64,000 bases of DNA, from positions 73,933,345-73,997,344 of the forward strand of contig NC_087062.1 in NCBI RefSeq assembly GCF_963678635.1. Reading direction: 5' to 3'. Made by a program: the position numbers and the translations under genes. This stretch comes from Symsagittifera roscoffensis. Lineage: Eukaryota > Xenacoelomorpha > Acoela > Convolutidae. Positions 9,734-19,944 of the stretch are shown piece after piece. Under the pieces are notes generated by a model that was given only the letters and a program-made list of their open reading frames with translations, was not told where the DNA came from and ran no database searches. Positions within the stretch are counted from its first letter, which is position 1. Each line of letters begins with the position of its first letter.

Positions 9734-12483
9734 ATGCAGCGTAGAGACTCGTTAGGAGTAACAACTAGGATTCCCAGGCTGAGCACGGGAAGCACGCGAA
9801 AGTTTAAATCACGGCGTAGCCAATCCACGATTAGCAGCGTTTCCGACGTTTTTGCTGACGACACAACGACTAAAGGTCAAGCTGGTCCTTCAGTGAGCGG
9901 AATTAAACTGAGAAGCGAGAAGAACCTCAATGATGATGAAAGGCGAAGTGCTGAGGCCGGACCGGCGAGCGAGACACCAACGGACCCCTTCGAGGAGGGG
10001 GAGCAAACGCTGACACGACCCGACTACCACCATCACGCGGACCTCGAAGAGCCAGGCGAGGACTTTGAACGGAAGGAAGTCGAAAGAACGGAAGAGGCCG
10101 AAGTGCGAGAATAATTGTTGTTCACGGGAATGTCAAGGTCGAAGCGCGAGAATAATTGTTGTTCACGGGAATGTCCAAATCGGAGATTGAGAGCAACAGG
10201 TGGAGAAAGGAACAATCCTCTCTAGTCAAACAGGGCAAGAATGCGATGATGTCGAGCATAAGCGCGAGGGAGGAGCAGCCGAAATCGAAAGCCAAGAAAA
10301 GCTTTAAAACTTTGTACGATGAGTGCACAACGTCGCTCCGAACCGAGGGATTTGTCTTCCAGCTATGACCATCCGGGACTAGTGCGTTCAGATGTGGACT
10401 TCACACCGAGTCCGAGGCATGAGAAAAATAAAAAAACGTTGTCCAACTCGCCATCCAGGCCGATGTCTGGTGGGATAACGGTGGAAGCATCCTCGGTGGG
10501 CACACGGAAAGGCGGTGCCTAATCAAGCACCAGGCTACAAACTCAGTTTATCTCATCGTCTCTGGGTCTCACCCCAGTGCTGGGGACGGCTGACGACGTA
10601 AGCAACATGTTTGCCTGTGTAATGACAGGCCTCGAAGAGCTGCGACGGGACATGACTAAGAGAATAGATCGAGTCGAAGACAGGGCTCATCAAGTTCAAG
10701 AGAAGTTGCGAGATCAGCTAACGGATGTGGAGTCACAAGCGAGAACCGATCAGGCCCAATTGATTCGGAACACCGATCAATGCCTAGCGGAGAGCTTGGC
10801 TCTAGCAGCCAAGGAGTCAGAAGAAAGAGACATTAGGATGACGAGAGATAGCGAGCAATTTTGAACAATTATGACAATACCTATGCTCATACGATGACTT
10901 GGAGAAAAAGTTAGATGCCAAATCTGACCTGATGATGCGGAAGCTAGAAAGATCTTAAACGGTAGCAATCGGGAGAAGCGTCCTGCCCCAAGAGAGGATT
11001 AACGCCAGGCGACAGATGGAGACGGAGTCCGCAGCTATTCCGGGGCCCAGCCGAGGTCAAGATCAAATTTCGAGTTTAATGATAGGGAGAGACCCAGGGC
11101 AGCCCCGTCGAGGCCGGGTTGGACGAACCCAGTCCCACCGGAAGCGGATGCCACCTCGGGGACACAGTTGCCCACTATGCCACAAGTCAGATCCGTGCCA
11201 GATCTAACTACCGTCTCGCAAGACACAACGATGTACGCTTCGATGTTTGAGCCTCTGAATAGATCTCTTGAAGCAATCTTCACCAAGCTCTCGAAGTCAA
11301 CCGAGAGAGGAGAGAGGTCAAGAAGGGCACTCAAAAAACCGAAATCGTACAAGGACGAGTCAGATGGCCGCATCGATACTTGGATAGAGGTGATGAAGTT
11401 ACATTTTGAGGAAGATAATCTCCTCAAGAAACAGGAATGCAGCGCACTGACAAGTAACCCAGAGGGCACGGCCCTAAATTGTGTAATGGCGAAAAGGACT
11501 AATGAGCGAGACAGGGCTCGCAAGATATTCGACATCTTGCCGAATCGCTTCGGCTCTGTAGTACAGGGGCATCAAGCTATGGTGAAGTTTGAAAAGAGAC
11601 ATCAAAGAGATGACAAATCCATAGTCAAGTTTTTGGATGACCTTGACTTACTCAGAAGGAGGAGCAACCCCGACGAGAGGATATCGGAGCGAAACCTGGC
11701 CATTGCCTCGAAGTTCATGGATGGAGTAAAAAGTGACGAGCTAAAAACCATGTTGGGCACACACTTCACTCGATCGCTGGACCAGGTGCCCACGCCCGAT
11801 GATTTGCGTATGATGTCGCGTGAGTACTTGCTCATAAAACCAAAGAAGCAAAATCGTTACAGCAATTACGGCAACTACAGCGGAACAAACACTGGCGCGA
11901 ATTCCAGCTGGTATAGACCTCGTGACGACATAGATAAGAGGATGTCATGTGCGAATTGTGGTTCGATGGATCACCATGTATCCGCCTGTTCTACTTACAA
12001 ACAAAACATGAAGGCGATAAGCCATTTTCTTGACAACCTTGATGCGACCACGAAGAGTATGTGAGAGGACTCGTAATGAAGTATGGACCGAGATGCTTCT
12101 TCTGCAATTTAGAGGGACACTTGAAATCGGATTGCACTCAATTTTGGGATGCAGTGGCAGACGCGAAGCATCCTCGCCGTAAAGAGGCACTTTCGGGCGT
12201 CAAGGCAAGTTGATCCCGCCTGATGAATGAAGCCGAATCACGGAAGAAAGAGGTGATAACAGGCACCTTCACAACCATGAAAATTAAGACCTTACCTGAT
12301 GAGGCGATTGCCTCGAGCCTGGAGGCAGAGTCAGCCGGTGCGCTCATAGTGGATTATGGCCTAGCGGCACGGACCGCATTACAGAATGTTCAGCAAGAAT
12401 TGGTCACCAAAGAGGTTGAGAAGTGGGTGAGGTCAGAGTTAGAGATTACAGAGCTGCGCGAGAAACTTAACATTCTGGGATGA
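9734..12483 (+). pseudogene. Gag of element P, frameshifted
   Basis: Start ATG at 9,734 (MQRRDSLG), matching the A gag start. Open segments in order: 9,734-10,114, 10,156-10,368, 10,319-10,522, 10,577-10,864, 11,168-12,064 and 12,223-12,483. The N-terminal third is charged and Ser/Glu-rich. The 10,577-10,864 segment (ELRRDMTKRIDRVEDRAHQ) looks like a coiled coil. Capsid and nucleocapsid follow in the 11,168 frame. The 12,223-12,483 piece is again helical and charged. At least five frame changes make it non-functional. The family's gag assembles the cytoplasmic particle and packages element RNA. Confidence 0.8.
11168..12064 (+). CDS. Capsid-nucleocapsid segment of P gag (intact stretch)
   Basis: 298 codons, the longest intact part of the P gag. 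Capsid-like residues 20-200 include FEPLNRSLEAI, GRIDTWIEVMKLHFEED and GHQAMVKFEKRHQ. A zinc knuckle CANCGSMDHHVSAC (spacing 2-4-4) sits near residue 260. A second knuckle, CFFCNLEGHLKSDC, lies just past the stop in another frame near 12,093-12,134. The same order and spacing occur in M (41,468-40,582). Two CCHC knuckles indicate RNA binding. Confidence 0.8.
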   Translation: MPTMPQVRSVPDLTTVSQDTTMYASMFEPLNRSLEAIFTKLSKSTERGERSRRALKKPKSYKDESDGRIDTWIEVMKLHFEEDNLLKKQECSALTSNPEGTALNCVMAKRTNERDRARKIFDILPNRFGSVVQGHQAMVKFEKRHQRDDKSIVKFLDDLDLLRRRSNPDERISERNLAIASKFMDGVKSDELKTMLGTHFTRSLDQVPTPDDLRMMSREYLLIKPKKQNRYSNYGNYSGTNTGANSSWYRPRDDIDKRMSCANCGSMDHHVSACSTYKQNMKAISHFLDNLDATTKSM

Positions 12484-12585
12484 TCGACGAAGGAAGAGGA
12501 TAACCAGGAACCCAGGAAGCAGGGTCTAAAGTTGAATGTCAGCTCGGGAAATACCTTCGCCATGACAAGAGAAGGGACGAAATAA

Positions 12586-13348
12586 ATGTCGATCATATCG
12601 GTCGCGGGCCATCAAGTGGTGAAGAACTTGAGCGAGCGGTCCAAGATCACGCTAGTATACCTAGACATCTACGCGAACTACATGAGAGAGAAGGATCCCA
12701 AGTTGGACTCTAGGGCAGTGCGAGCGTTGCTCACAGCAGGAGGTCCTAGACTAATGAAAGTAGATGGACATCACATCGAAGTCTATGGCCCATATCCGAA
12801 TTTTGATGAATGTGGACGGCATAAACATTTACACTAAGCCTCACGTGACCGATGCAAGTGACCAGGTAGGTCGGATCTACATCGGTCGAGAAGATCTTAC
12901 GGTCCGACGAATCGGACACAACGCCATGCTCGAACAAGAGGCAGTCCACATAGGCTGTGAAGCCGACCTGGCCGCGCATCTACTGGACGTGCAGGGTAGA
13001 CAACTCTCCGTGAAAGGACTAATAGACACCGGAGAAGTGGTCAGTGTCATGCCTGTGAGCACCTGGACCGACAAGGGTTTTGATAGGTCGGATCTGATTC
13101 CGACTAATATCAGACTGGCATCGGCTAATCAGGATGCAATATACGTGACCGGGAGAACTTCTATCATCTCGTTGCAGCTGGGAGGGAGACATCTCTGGAT
13201 GAGTTCCCTGGTCGTCGAGAATCTTGATGAGTTCCCTGGTTGTCGAGAGTCCAACCAGTTCATCATAGGACGAGATTTCGTGCGCAACTCCGATGTCACG
13301 ATTGACCTCAACGACGGGTTGATAAGAATCAAGGACCCAGAAAGGTAG
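12586..13348 (+). pseudogene. Aspartic protease region of P
   Basis: Two overlapping frames, 12,586-12,837 and 12,764-13,348. The second carries the retropepsin active-site motif LIDTGEVVSVMP near residue 85 and the flap-distal IIGRDFV near residue 165. Retropepsins cut Gag-Pol into mature proteins. The usual DTGA/DTGS is DTGE here, whereas M keeps DTGA, so activity is doubtful. The segment SSLVVENLDEFPG shows a small internal duplication (DEFPG occurs twice at DNA level, around 13,200-13,240). Confidence is high for the family and low for function. Confidence 0.78.
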
Positions 13349-13458
13349 TACGAAAAGAAACCAATTTAAAAATTCTGATTAACCAACCAAAGGTGTAAAT
13401 TTTTCTAGATAGGAGAGTTAGGTTAAAACCACATCAGGCTTTAATAGCGACATTCAGG

Positions 13459-13698
13459 ATGAGGAACTTGAATGAGCTTAGTAACGACAGACAGTTGTGT
13501 CTGGTTCCTAATCCGAACGGTAAAAGCTCAGCTATTTTAGGAAGAAGCTTCTCACTCACTCAGAGCGGACTGTGTTTGAGTGTGTTGTTGAACACAGAGG
13601 CAACCACGGTAGCGATACAACGAGGAAAGAAGCTTGGCTACGCACTGCCTCTGAAATCAGATATCAGAGTGTGGAGAATTTTAAGAGATTTGACGTAG
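13459..13698 (+). pseudogene. Protease-RT linker of element P
   Basis: Begins MRNLNELSND, matching the end of the M protease frame (MKNYNELSDN, around 39,410). It contains NTEATTVAIQRGKKLGYALP, the short stretch that often precedes the RT in gypsy Pol. It ends in a stop, and the RT resumes in another frame at about 13,900. Confidence 0.6.
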
Positions 13699-13805
13699 CT
13701 AAGAGTTCTTACATGCCAACCAGGAATGCATCTTAACGAGGATAAATGAACTGAAATCTTCTAAAAAATTGTTTTCAATGAAATCAGAGAGAAACGATGT
13801 GCTGT

Positions 13806-14380
13806 CTAGTAGTTCAAATTTTCCTGAGAGACCGACATAAACAGAATTAGCAGCGAACAAACTAGTCCTACCTGAGATAGAGCATCTAAAAAGCAAAGTA
13901 TCGGAAAGGAACTGGACTCACTCAGAGCGGTGTTAAATCGGAACGCAGACGTTTTTTCGAAGCATAAGGCTGATATAGTCTGCTGCAATTTTGTAGAACA
14001 TGAGATAGAAATATTAGAGGGTTCGGTACCTCGTAGGGAAGGGGCTAGGAGAATGACCCCACACAAGTCCGAACCATGCAGAAAAGAAATTGAAATGTTA
14101 ATGAAGTATGACATGATCGAACCGTCGAAGTCCCCGTGGGCTTGCGGCGTGGTCATGGCAAAAAAGAAAGGGGGGCAACTTAGATTTTGTTGCGATTTCC
14201 GCTACCTGAATGCAATAACGATAATGGACACATACCCGATTCCCCAGCACTCACAAATATGACTAAAAAATATGGCAATCTCATAATGTGTTATGTTGAT
14301 GACGTGATCATTGCGACACCAAAGCTGGAGGACCATATAGAGAGACTCAACCAAGTATCTGGGTCGTCTCGTGGATAAAC
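13806..14380 (+). pseudogene. Reverse transcriptase of P, internally deleted
   Basis: The N-terminal part (13,930-14,262) includes MIEPSKSPWACGVVMAKKK and LRFCCDFRYLNAITIMDTYP. It then jumps directly to ALTNMTKKYGN and the catalytic box CYVDDVIIA (about 14,287-14,315). Compared with M, about 65 codons are missing between YPIP and ALTN, including the first palm catalytic Asp region and the PFGL block. A second gap removes the thumb start before YLGRLVDKHGVRP at 14,355. RT copies element RNA to DNA. This one cannot be active. Confidence 0.82.
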
Positions 14381-15060
14381 ACGGAGTCAGGCCAAATCCC
14401 GAAGCGGTTGAAGCGGTGTTGACATGGAAAGCACCGAAGACCGACACGCAATTGATGAGTTTCCTCGGGTTCGCTAACTACCACCGAGATTTTATCAAAG
14501 GGTATGCTGACAAGATATACCCCATGCAGAAGCTGACGCGAAATAAAGGCAAAAAATTCTGTTGGACTGACGAGGCTCAGGTCTCCTTTGAGAAAACTAA
14601 GCGCGAACTTTGCGAGGCTCCAGTCCTCGGCATGCCGACAGAAAAAGGGGATATTCGTGTTAGACAAGGACGCATCAGTGGTTGTGATATCGGGCATACT
14701 TCACCAAGAACAAGAGTGAAACGGGAGAACCGTTCTCCGACCAATAGCCTATGGAAGTAAGGTCCTGAGCGACACTGAATTGAAGTATGGTGCACCAAGA
14801 GCGGAGAGGTTCGCGGTGATCACCTTCGTGGAAAAACACAGAGCCTCCTTAGGGAGTGCTCCCTCCAAGTTGCGTGTGCACAATCGTGCTCTTGCGTGGC
14901 TGAAAGCATATTCGATGGACCAAAGCTACATTGGTCGTAGGATCGTGCGCCTGGGGGATACCACATGATCATAGAGCATCGAACCCGTGACAAGCACCAG
15001 AATGCCGATAGCCTCAGCAAAAAACGGAGTTTTATGAGCGATTAGAGGAGAAGCAGGCCA
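14371..15060 (+). pseudogene. RT connection and RNase H of P
   Basis: 14,371-14,760 holds the connection (LMSFLGFANYHRDFIKGYAD) and the RNase H beginning. A frame change interrupts it at about 14,655. 14,780-14,968 carries the rest. In M the motif LRVDNRALSWL contains an RNase H Asp; P reads LRVHNRALAWL, so that acidic residue is His. The region ends near 15,030 with ADSLSKK-like sequence, the typical end of gypsy RNase H. It normally degrades RNA in RNA-DNA hybrids. Broken here. Confidence 0.75.
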
Positions 15061-16250
15061 ATCAAGCTGAAATCAGAGGTGGATTTTCATTCCGGGACAA
15101 GGAAACGTACGACAAACTGCCACTCACCAGGGATTTGACAAGCCAGGGCACCCTATACCAAGACATCCTGAAATTCCAGTGGAGACGGCTGCTCTAATAA
15201 AAGTGTTGGCCAGGGGTGATCCTGTCCCGCTGAATTTGCTAGTTCGATCAAACCTAGTACAGCAAAAGCTTACCAGGCTTGGTGTAAACAGCATAGCCTT
15301 GCTAAATAGGGCAGTGAGCGTGGCGCCGGGCGTCATGAGGAATCTCCGTGACTTGCTAGATAGAGAAGTCGATAGGCATGATCATGAGTGGATGGAGACC
15401 ATGCAGCGGTTGACCATCACTGAAAGAACGGAGAAAAGGCCGGTGGCCATCCGGAGTCGGGATGTTGAACGGGACTGCCGGTCGATAGTGATTCAGCTAG
15501 TGAAATCGATGCGGAAGGATGTCTTGTTGAGGACTTCGTACACGGAACATCGGGAAGCAACCCATGTCCAAACCACTGAGGAAGTCAGGGTGAAGTCAAA
15601 ATCCAGCGTGACGAGAAAAATTCAATTCACAGAAGCAAAAGAAGAGTACGAGCCGTGCTCGGACTGTTCATCTGGGGACGAAACATTGTCCGGGGAGTCA
15701 TGCGTTTTCGGGCCCGGACAGGAGGACTTGTCCGAGGGGACAATGTCAAGACAACCGAAGGACAGAAAGTTGTCCGGGAGCCGAATTCAAAGCGAACAAG
15801 GCACAGATTTTTGTCCGGGGGGTCGAATTCGAAGCAACCATGGGACAATTTTTTTTCCGGAGAGTCGAGAAGCATCACAAACAAGTTGGAATATAATGAT
15901 ATGGAGTCCATCGGCTCGAGTGATGACTCCAGGACTCAGTCCTGGGAGAATACGTCGGAAACTACTTCCAATTCTGACGTCTCGGAGATTGCGATTCAAT
16001 CCTTGTTAGTGGAACGGAAACAGCGCGGGTTGGATCGGGAAAGGCATCAGGACCCGGACAGAGACAGGTATAGCTCCGATGAGAAGGGCACTGTAGTGGA
16101 TAATGCCGCAGATGAGCTTGAACTGATAGCAGTGTCGAAACAACCGACCAGATTACTTCCGAATGCTACGGTCGTCCGTACCAACCTGGAAACATCAGTG
16201 CAGGAAGCAACACCTTTGAAATGGTGTGTCAAGTTGATGGATGATGCCCA
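15060..16250 (+). pseudogene. Long spacer between RNase H and integrase of P
   Basis: About 400 codons in frames 15,179-16,009 and 15,655 onward. The first part (PVPLNLLVRSNLVQQKL) is helical. The second is rich in Ser, Asp, Glu and Arg, with DELELIAVSKQPTRLLP near 16,110. M has an equivalent charged spacer (37,590-36,793, with EELEKIAVSRKPFRKLS). No enzyme motif is visible. Most gypsy elements have only a short join here, so this is a lineage feature of unknown role. Confidence 0.6.
15700..15880. repeat. TTGTCCGGG minisatellite inside the P spacer
   Basis: Repeated phrases of about 40-50 bp begin TTGTCCGGGGAGTC or variants at about 15,686, 15,730, 15,769, 15,810 and 15,855. They encode repeating Ser/Gly-rich peptides in whichever frame is read, and explain why two long frames overlap here. 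Confidence 0.6.
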
Positions 16251-17231
16251 TGCCCCGGAGAAAAAAAGCGGGCAATTAAACGTGGTAAAGACGTATCTGA
16301 AAGCCAGGTACCGGCTGTCAGATCTCTTAAGGGCTCAACGAAATGATAGAATGACTAACAATTTAAAGAGATGGATCGAGAACGGAGCACCTGACAAAGT
16401 AGATCCAGAGAAAGACAGCTATAAGATCTTGAAGCAATTTTATCTGAAGAGAAAGGATTTATTGTACTTGAACAAAGACCGGATCGTGGCCTGTAAGCGC
16501 AAGGAAGAGGACAAGGCTCTTTACAAGTATAACTCGATAGTGCTACTGTATTTGTATCAGACTGAATTGCTCTTTCGTTCATATGATCAGATGGGCCATC
16601 AGGTCGTGGACAAAGTGTATAATAGGATACAGAAACGGTTCGAAATGCCGGGCTTGAAAAAGGCCTGTGAAAAATGGATCTCGGCATGCTTGTCTTGTCA
16701 ACAGGCAAATGAGCCTAGGAAACTGAGGTTCCCCCTGCAGTCAATAGAGTCTTCAGGATTCAATGAGGTGGTGCAAACCGATCACCAAAAAATATTTATG
16801 AAAGCCACGGGCTACAATCAAATGCTGGTTGCGATCATTTGAACACGGGCTACAATCAAACGTGCGATCATTTGATAAATATGTGGATAGCGAGACACGG
16901 TTGCCCCATCACATTCCAATCAGACAATGGCAAAGCATTCGTTGGTGATCTCATGAAGAAGTTAATGAAGAGGTCGCAAGTGGCGCAGGCCCACTTGACC
17001 AATTATCAACCACAAGCGAATGGCCTAATTGAAAAACAAAATTGCACGTTGGTTTCCATGTTGAGAGTTTATTGCTCACGATACATGGATGACTGGTATA
17101 GACACTTGCCGCAAGTGATGGGCGCCTATAACAGCACAGAACATTCCACCACGGTAATAAACCCACATGTGATGCTAACTGGCCACGAGAAAGCTCTTCC
17201 ATTAACATTCTTCTACCCTGAGTACGAATGA
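16250..17231 (+). pseudogene. Integrase of element P, with internal deletion
   Basis: The zinc-binding end reads DQMGHQ then CEKWISACLSCQQ (about 16,585-16,705); the first His of HHCC is Tyr. The first catalytic Asp is in VVQTDHQK (about 16,770), the second in FQSDNGKAFVGD (about 16,920) and the Glu in GLIEKQN (about 17,020). Between ATGYNQ and TCDHLI about 20-25 codons are missing compared with M, replaced by a copy of GGGCTACAATCAAA (16,808 and 16,847) that also brings an in-frame stop at 16,840. Integrase inserts the DNA copy into the genome. Inactive here. Confidence 0.82.
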
Positions 17232-17255
17232 AAGAAAACAACACCGCAAACGTAC

Positions 17256-17504
17256 GTGCGTGATGTGATCAGAAGGCAGCAGGACCTCAATGATTTATGC
17301 AGGAGGAACACGCAACAGGCGCAAATCAGACAAAAAAGGAGATTTGATAAAAGGACTGCGGGTGCAAAAGCTCACTCGGTCGCGGATTATGTCTGGGTGT
17401 TCCAGGAAGTAGTTCCACCAAAGGGGACCAAAAAATTACTGAAAAATGTCGTGGTCCATTTTAAATATCTGAAGTACACCAAGGAGGTCGTTTTTATTGA
17501 TTGA
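17256..17504 (+). pseudogene. Integrase C-terminal (GPY/F-like) module of P
   Basis: The segment RRFDKRTAGAKAHSVADYVW leads into VFQEVVPPKGTKKLL. This is the SH3-like GPY/F module that follows the catalytic core in many gypsy integrases. The expected WRGPF is changed to NVVVHF in P (M reads WRGSF). It follows the core after one stop at 17,229. No chromodomain is seen after it. Confidence 0.68.
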
Positions 17505-18300
17505 GCACCGGACGAGCGGGAGACAATGCCTCATCAGAGGACAGGTGTATCCCAGCTGACATGCATGAGGAAGATTATTTAATAGTGGATCCTATGTGCG
17601 AGGTGAATGAAAGAGGCACGCGCGACAAAAACGACGTGAATAAGGTGGTAGATATTTGCGATCTGCCACTGGACCTGGAGTTAACCGGACCAGTGGAGGT
17701 GGACGACGAAACTCTTCCATATGCCGAAGAAGACTGGGACTGGCCAAAACAAACTGAAATTGATAAAATAGTACAGCCTGACTTTCCCTTCACCATGGAA
17801 ACACGCCAGAGCAAAAGAGCGAAAAAGCAAGAAGAAGTACAACCCGTATGGTGAGGATTTTGTCATAAACAGGATAATTTTGAGCAGCACGATGGACTCG
17901 CAAATGGTACTGGACGAAGAAGTGGTGCCATCAGAGATCGACCTAGTCAACGACACATAACAGGATTGGATAGACGATTGCTTTGATTCGGAAGTTGAGT
18001 TCGAACCGGAGACCGAGCAGATGCATGAGCAAGAACTGACAAATCTGCGAATACTCGAATGGCTCCATGATCTGCCAGCAGATCCCAAAGAGACAATCTT
18101 GACGATTCAGGATGTCGATAAAGATGGCATCAATTACATCAGTCATGACAATACTGAGTCCAAATGGGTCGCTCCAGATGTTCCTTTACGTGTTCCAGAA
18201 TCCTATCTCAATCTGCTCAACTTTGGGCAATCGATGGGGACGTCGATGGATAATTTTATCCGGGGAGTGGGGGCAGGACTAACCCACACCAAATAAACTG
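17501..18300 (+). pseudogene. Acidic linker between integrase and macro-like domain of P
   Basis: Frame 17,501-17,854 is acidic (ETLPYAEEDWDWPKQTEI). After a frame change it continues to 18,021-18,296 (LTNLRILEWLHDLPADPKE, DNFIRGVGAGLTHTK). The M linker at 35,528-34,740 aligns throughout (NLRVLEWMLNL, VRGVGVGPTHTK). The left breakpoint of the 8,550-bp duplication is at 17,934, inside this linker. No known domain. Confidence 0.65.
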
Positions 18301-18390
18301 ATGATTAAGAAATTAAAATCGGAGAAGGAAACCGGAGAGCTGGAAACGGAGGGCCAAAACGCGGACGAGTTTTTGCATTTTATTTTGATC

Positions 18391-18878
18391 TACCAAACCA
18401 CTATTCAAACAATGTTGTCGTCACGGACAGCGATTTCATACTCACGGAACGTACCTGCGCTATAGCGATAACCGCGGATGTAAGTTTTAAGACATCACTA
18501 GCGGCCGACTTTAAGAGAGAGTATAAAAATATCGAATTTTTGTGAAAACATAGACCTGGTCTGGGAGGGATGATAGCGCTGCCCCCTGTCGCATCACAGA
18601 TACCAGGGAAATATTTATGCTTCCTAGTAACTAAGGCCACTGACAAGCAAATTGTAAGTCCCGAAAACTTGGTGCTGGCCTTAACTCAACTCAGGGACTT
18701 CCTGGTCGAGAGAGGAGTGACCTCCCTCTCTTTACCAGTCTATGATCCCAATAAGGGAAAACTGCATCCGAGAGAACTGTATACCCTCATACATGTAATA
18801 TTTTCAGAAACGGACATAGGGGTCTACTTACATAAAAAGTATTATCCGAGCATATGCTGGAGCCAAATTAAATGTTAA
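18391..18878 (+). pseudogene. Macro-domain-like C terminus of P Pol (copy 1)
   Basis: It reads from about NNVVVTDSDFIL (18,409) through a TGA stop at 18,543-18,545 into RPGLGGMIALPP, then GKYLCFLVTKA, LALTQLRDFLVERGVTSLSL and PVYDPNKGKLHPRELY, ending at 18,876. The order of strands and helices (a CAIAITAD strand, a YKNIEFL helix, the GKYLCFLVT strand, a long helix, the SLSLPV strand, then IHVIF) resembles the TARG1/OARD1 type of macro domain, which removes ADP-ribose from proteins. The glycine-rich ADP-ribose loop and the catalytic Lys and Asp of that family do not seem kept, so it may bind rather than cut, or be something else with a similar pattern. Confidence 0.6.
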
Positions 18879-19285
18879 GTAGTTGTTGTTAGGTTTGCTT
18901 TTTAGGCACTAGGATTAGGTTTTAGGTTAACTATTAGGGTTTAGGTTGTTTTGTGATAGTGTTGATGTGTGATATTTGTATGTTATGTTATTTTTAGGTT
19001 ATTTTTTATTTGATGTTTATGTCATTGAAGCCTGGAACACTCCAGGTACGAAAGGTGACAGCGCTCAGTTGTGTTATCTTGACAAGACCGCAGGTGGAAG
19101 ATCCACCTTGGTGCTAGCTTTTAAATGAAGAACAAAAGAGAGTTTCAATGGATAATTTTTAAAAGGAACAGCTGGGAATAATTTTTCTAAGTCGTGACTT
19201 GTTTTTTTTTAGATCTTGATTGATCCCACTTTGTTTACTGACTTTGAACAATCAGAAGAGTAGGACAAGACATACAAGAAGAAAG
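18879..19285 (+). other. Non-coding stretch after the macro-like domain (copy 1)
   Basis: T-rich with GGTTTAGGTTA-like repeats (18,890-19,010), then CTGGAACACTCCAG, a short perfect palindrome at about 19,031. It is where a 3' LTR would be expected, but I found no match to the LTRs of P, A or M. Repeated at 27,429-27,835. Confidence 0.5.
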
Positions 19286-19905
19286 ATGAGTGACAGATAT
19301 GATTTGATAGATTTCATCTCAGCGGACGACTCTGGACTCTGGGCGAGATACCCCATCGATTGATTGAATGCAACTTTGCGCAAGATTCACCGTCGCACTC
19401 CTCAACGCGTTAGGACGAGAGGGTCGTGGGGATCGTCCCACGGAAGTAGTCTTAATGTTGGCCTACGGCGAGTCCGGGACCTCCGAGAGAGGCCGAAACC
19501 GACTGATGAGATAGCGGCGAGGAGAAAGGCGTGAGCCGGGACTAGGCTAGCAGAGGGATCACCGCGTAGGTGAGCTGCCCCTACCTGTTCGACCAGTGCA
19601 GCCTCTTATTGGAGCGAAACGATCATGTGATGGGCCGGGCCCGTCACAATCAGCAGATTCTCCAACGGCTGCTCCTCCACTGAAGAGATTAAAGATGAGT
19701 GAGATGGAGATTCGGACCTCGGAGACTATTGAAACTTTAGAAAAGAAGGAGAAGGACTGTAAGGAACTGCATGCCAAGTTGGAGGAGTTCAAGGCAATAG
19801 GTTGAGAAAGAGACGAATGGAAGAAAAATTACGATGAAATGCAAATAACCTTCAAAGAAGAAAAGATAAAACACCTAAGAGAGTTATATATGGCAAGGGT
19901 GAGCC
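19286..19905 (+). pseudogene. Accessory module, N-terminal Arg-rich and coiled-coil region (copy 1)
   Basis: ATG at 19,286 opens MSDRYDLIDFISADDSG. An in-frame TGA at 19,361 is followed by an Arg-rich stretch to 19,534. A second frame (19,596-19,805, with KRLKMSEMEIRTSETIETL) continues past a stop into KKNYDEMQITFKEEKIKHLR, a strongly charged coiled coil to about 19,905. Such a layout (basic region, coiled coil, then esterase) is like ORF1 proteins of CR1/L2 LINEs, but here no RT follows. Function unknown. Confidence 0.5.
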
Positions 19906-19944
19906 AAACATCACCGGCGGTTCTGGCAACGATGAACTCCTCGG

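Larger units (their letters stand above)
1..12620. repeat. Large inverted repeat: element A facing element P
   Basis: The arms are about 1-5,750 and 6,510-12,620, with a 760-bp unmatched centre. Matched landmarks include gag starts 2,768 and 9,734, primer-binding sites 4,976-4,990 and 7,209-7,226, LTR ends 5,003 and 7,196, the CGGAGGGT-rich leaders (3,620-3,910 and 8,220-8,820) and the pairs of about 180-bp leader repeats. The arms are clearly diverged, so this is not a recent palindrome. It is either two sister elements inserted head to head or an old inversion. Confidence 0.8.
6510..18880 (+). mobile_element. Ty3/gypsy-type LTR retrotransposon P, degraded
   Basis: The order is LTR (to 7,196), primer-binding site (7,209), leader (7,227-9,733), gag with two CCHC knuckles, protease, RT, RNase H, a spacer of about 400 codons, integrase, IN C-terminal module, acidic linker and a macro-like domain ending at 18,876. 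Protease before RT and RNase H before integrase is the Ty3/gypsy order. No 3' LTR matching 6,510-7,196 was found after 18,880; an accessory module follows instead. The RT has internal deletions, the integrase has a deletion, and frames break often, so this copy cannot move by itself. Confidence 0.82.

Noticed and set aside
17501-17854. Chromodomain after integrase
   Set aside because: The stretch is acidic and lacks the aromatic cage pattern; it aligns with the M linker instead.
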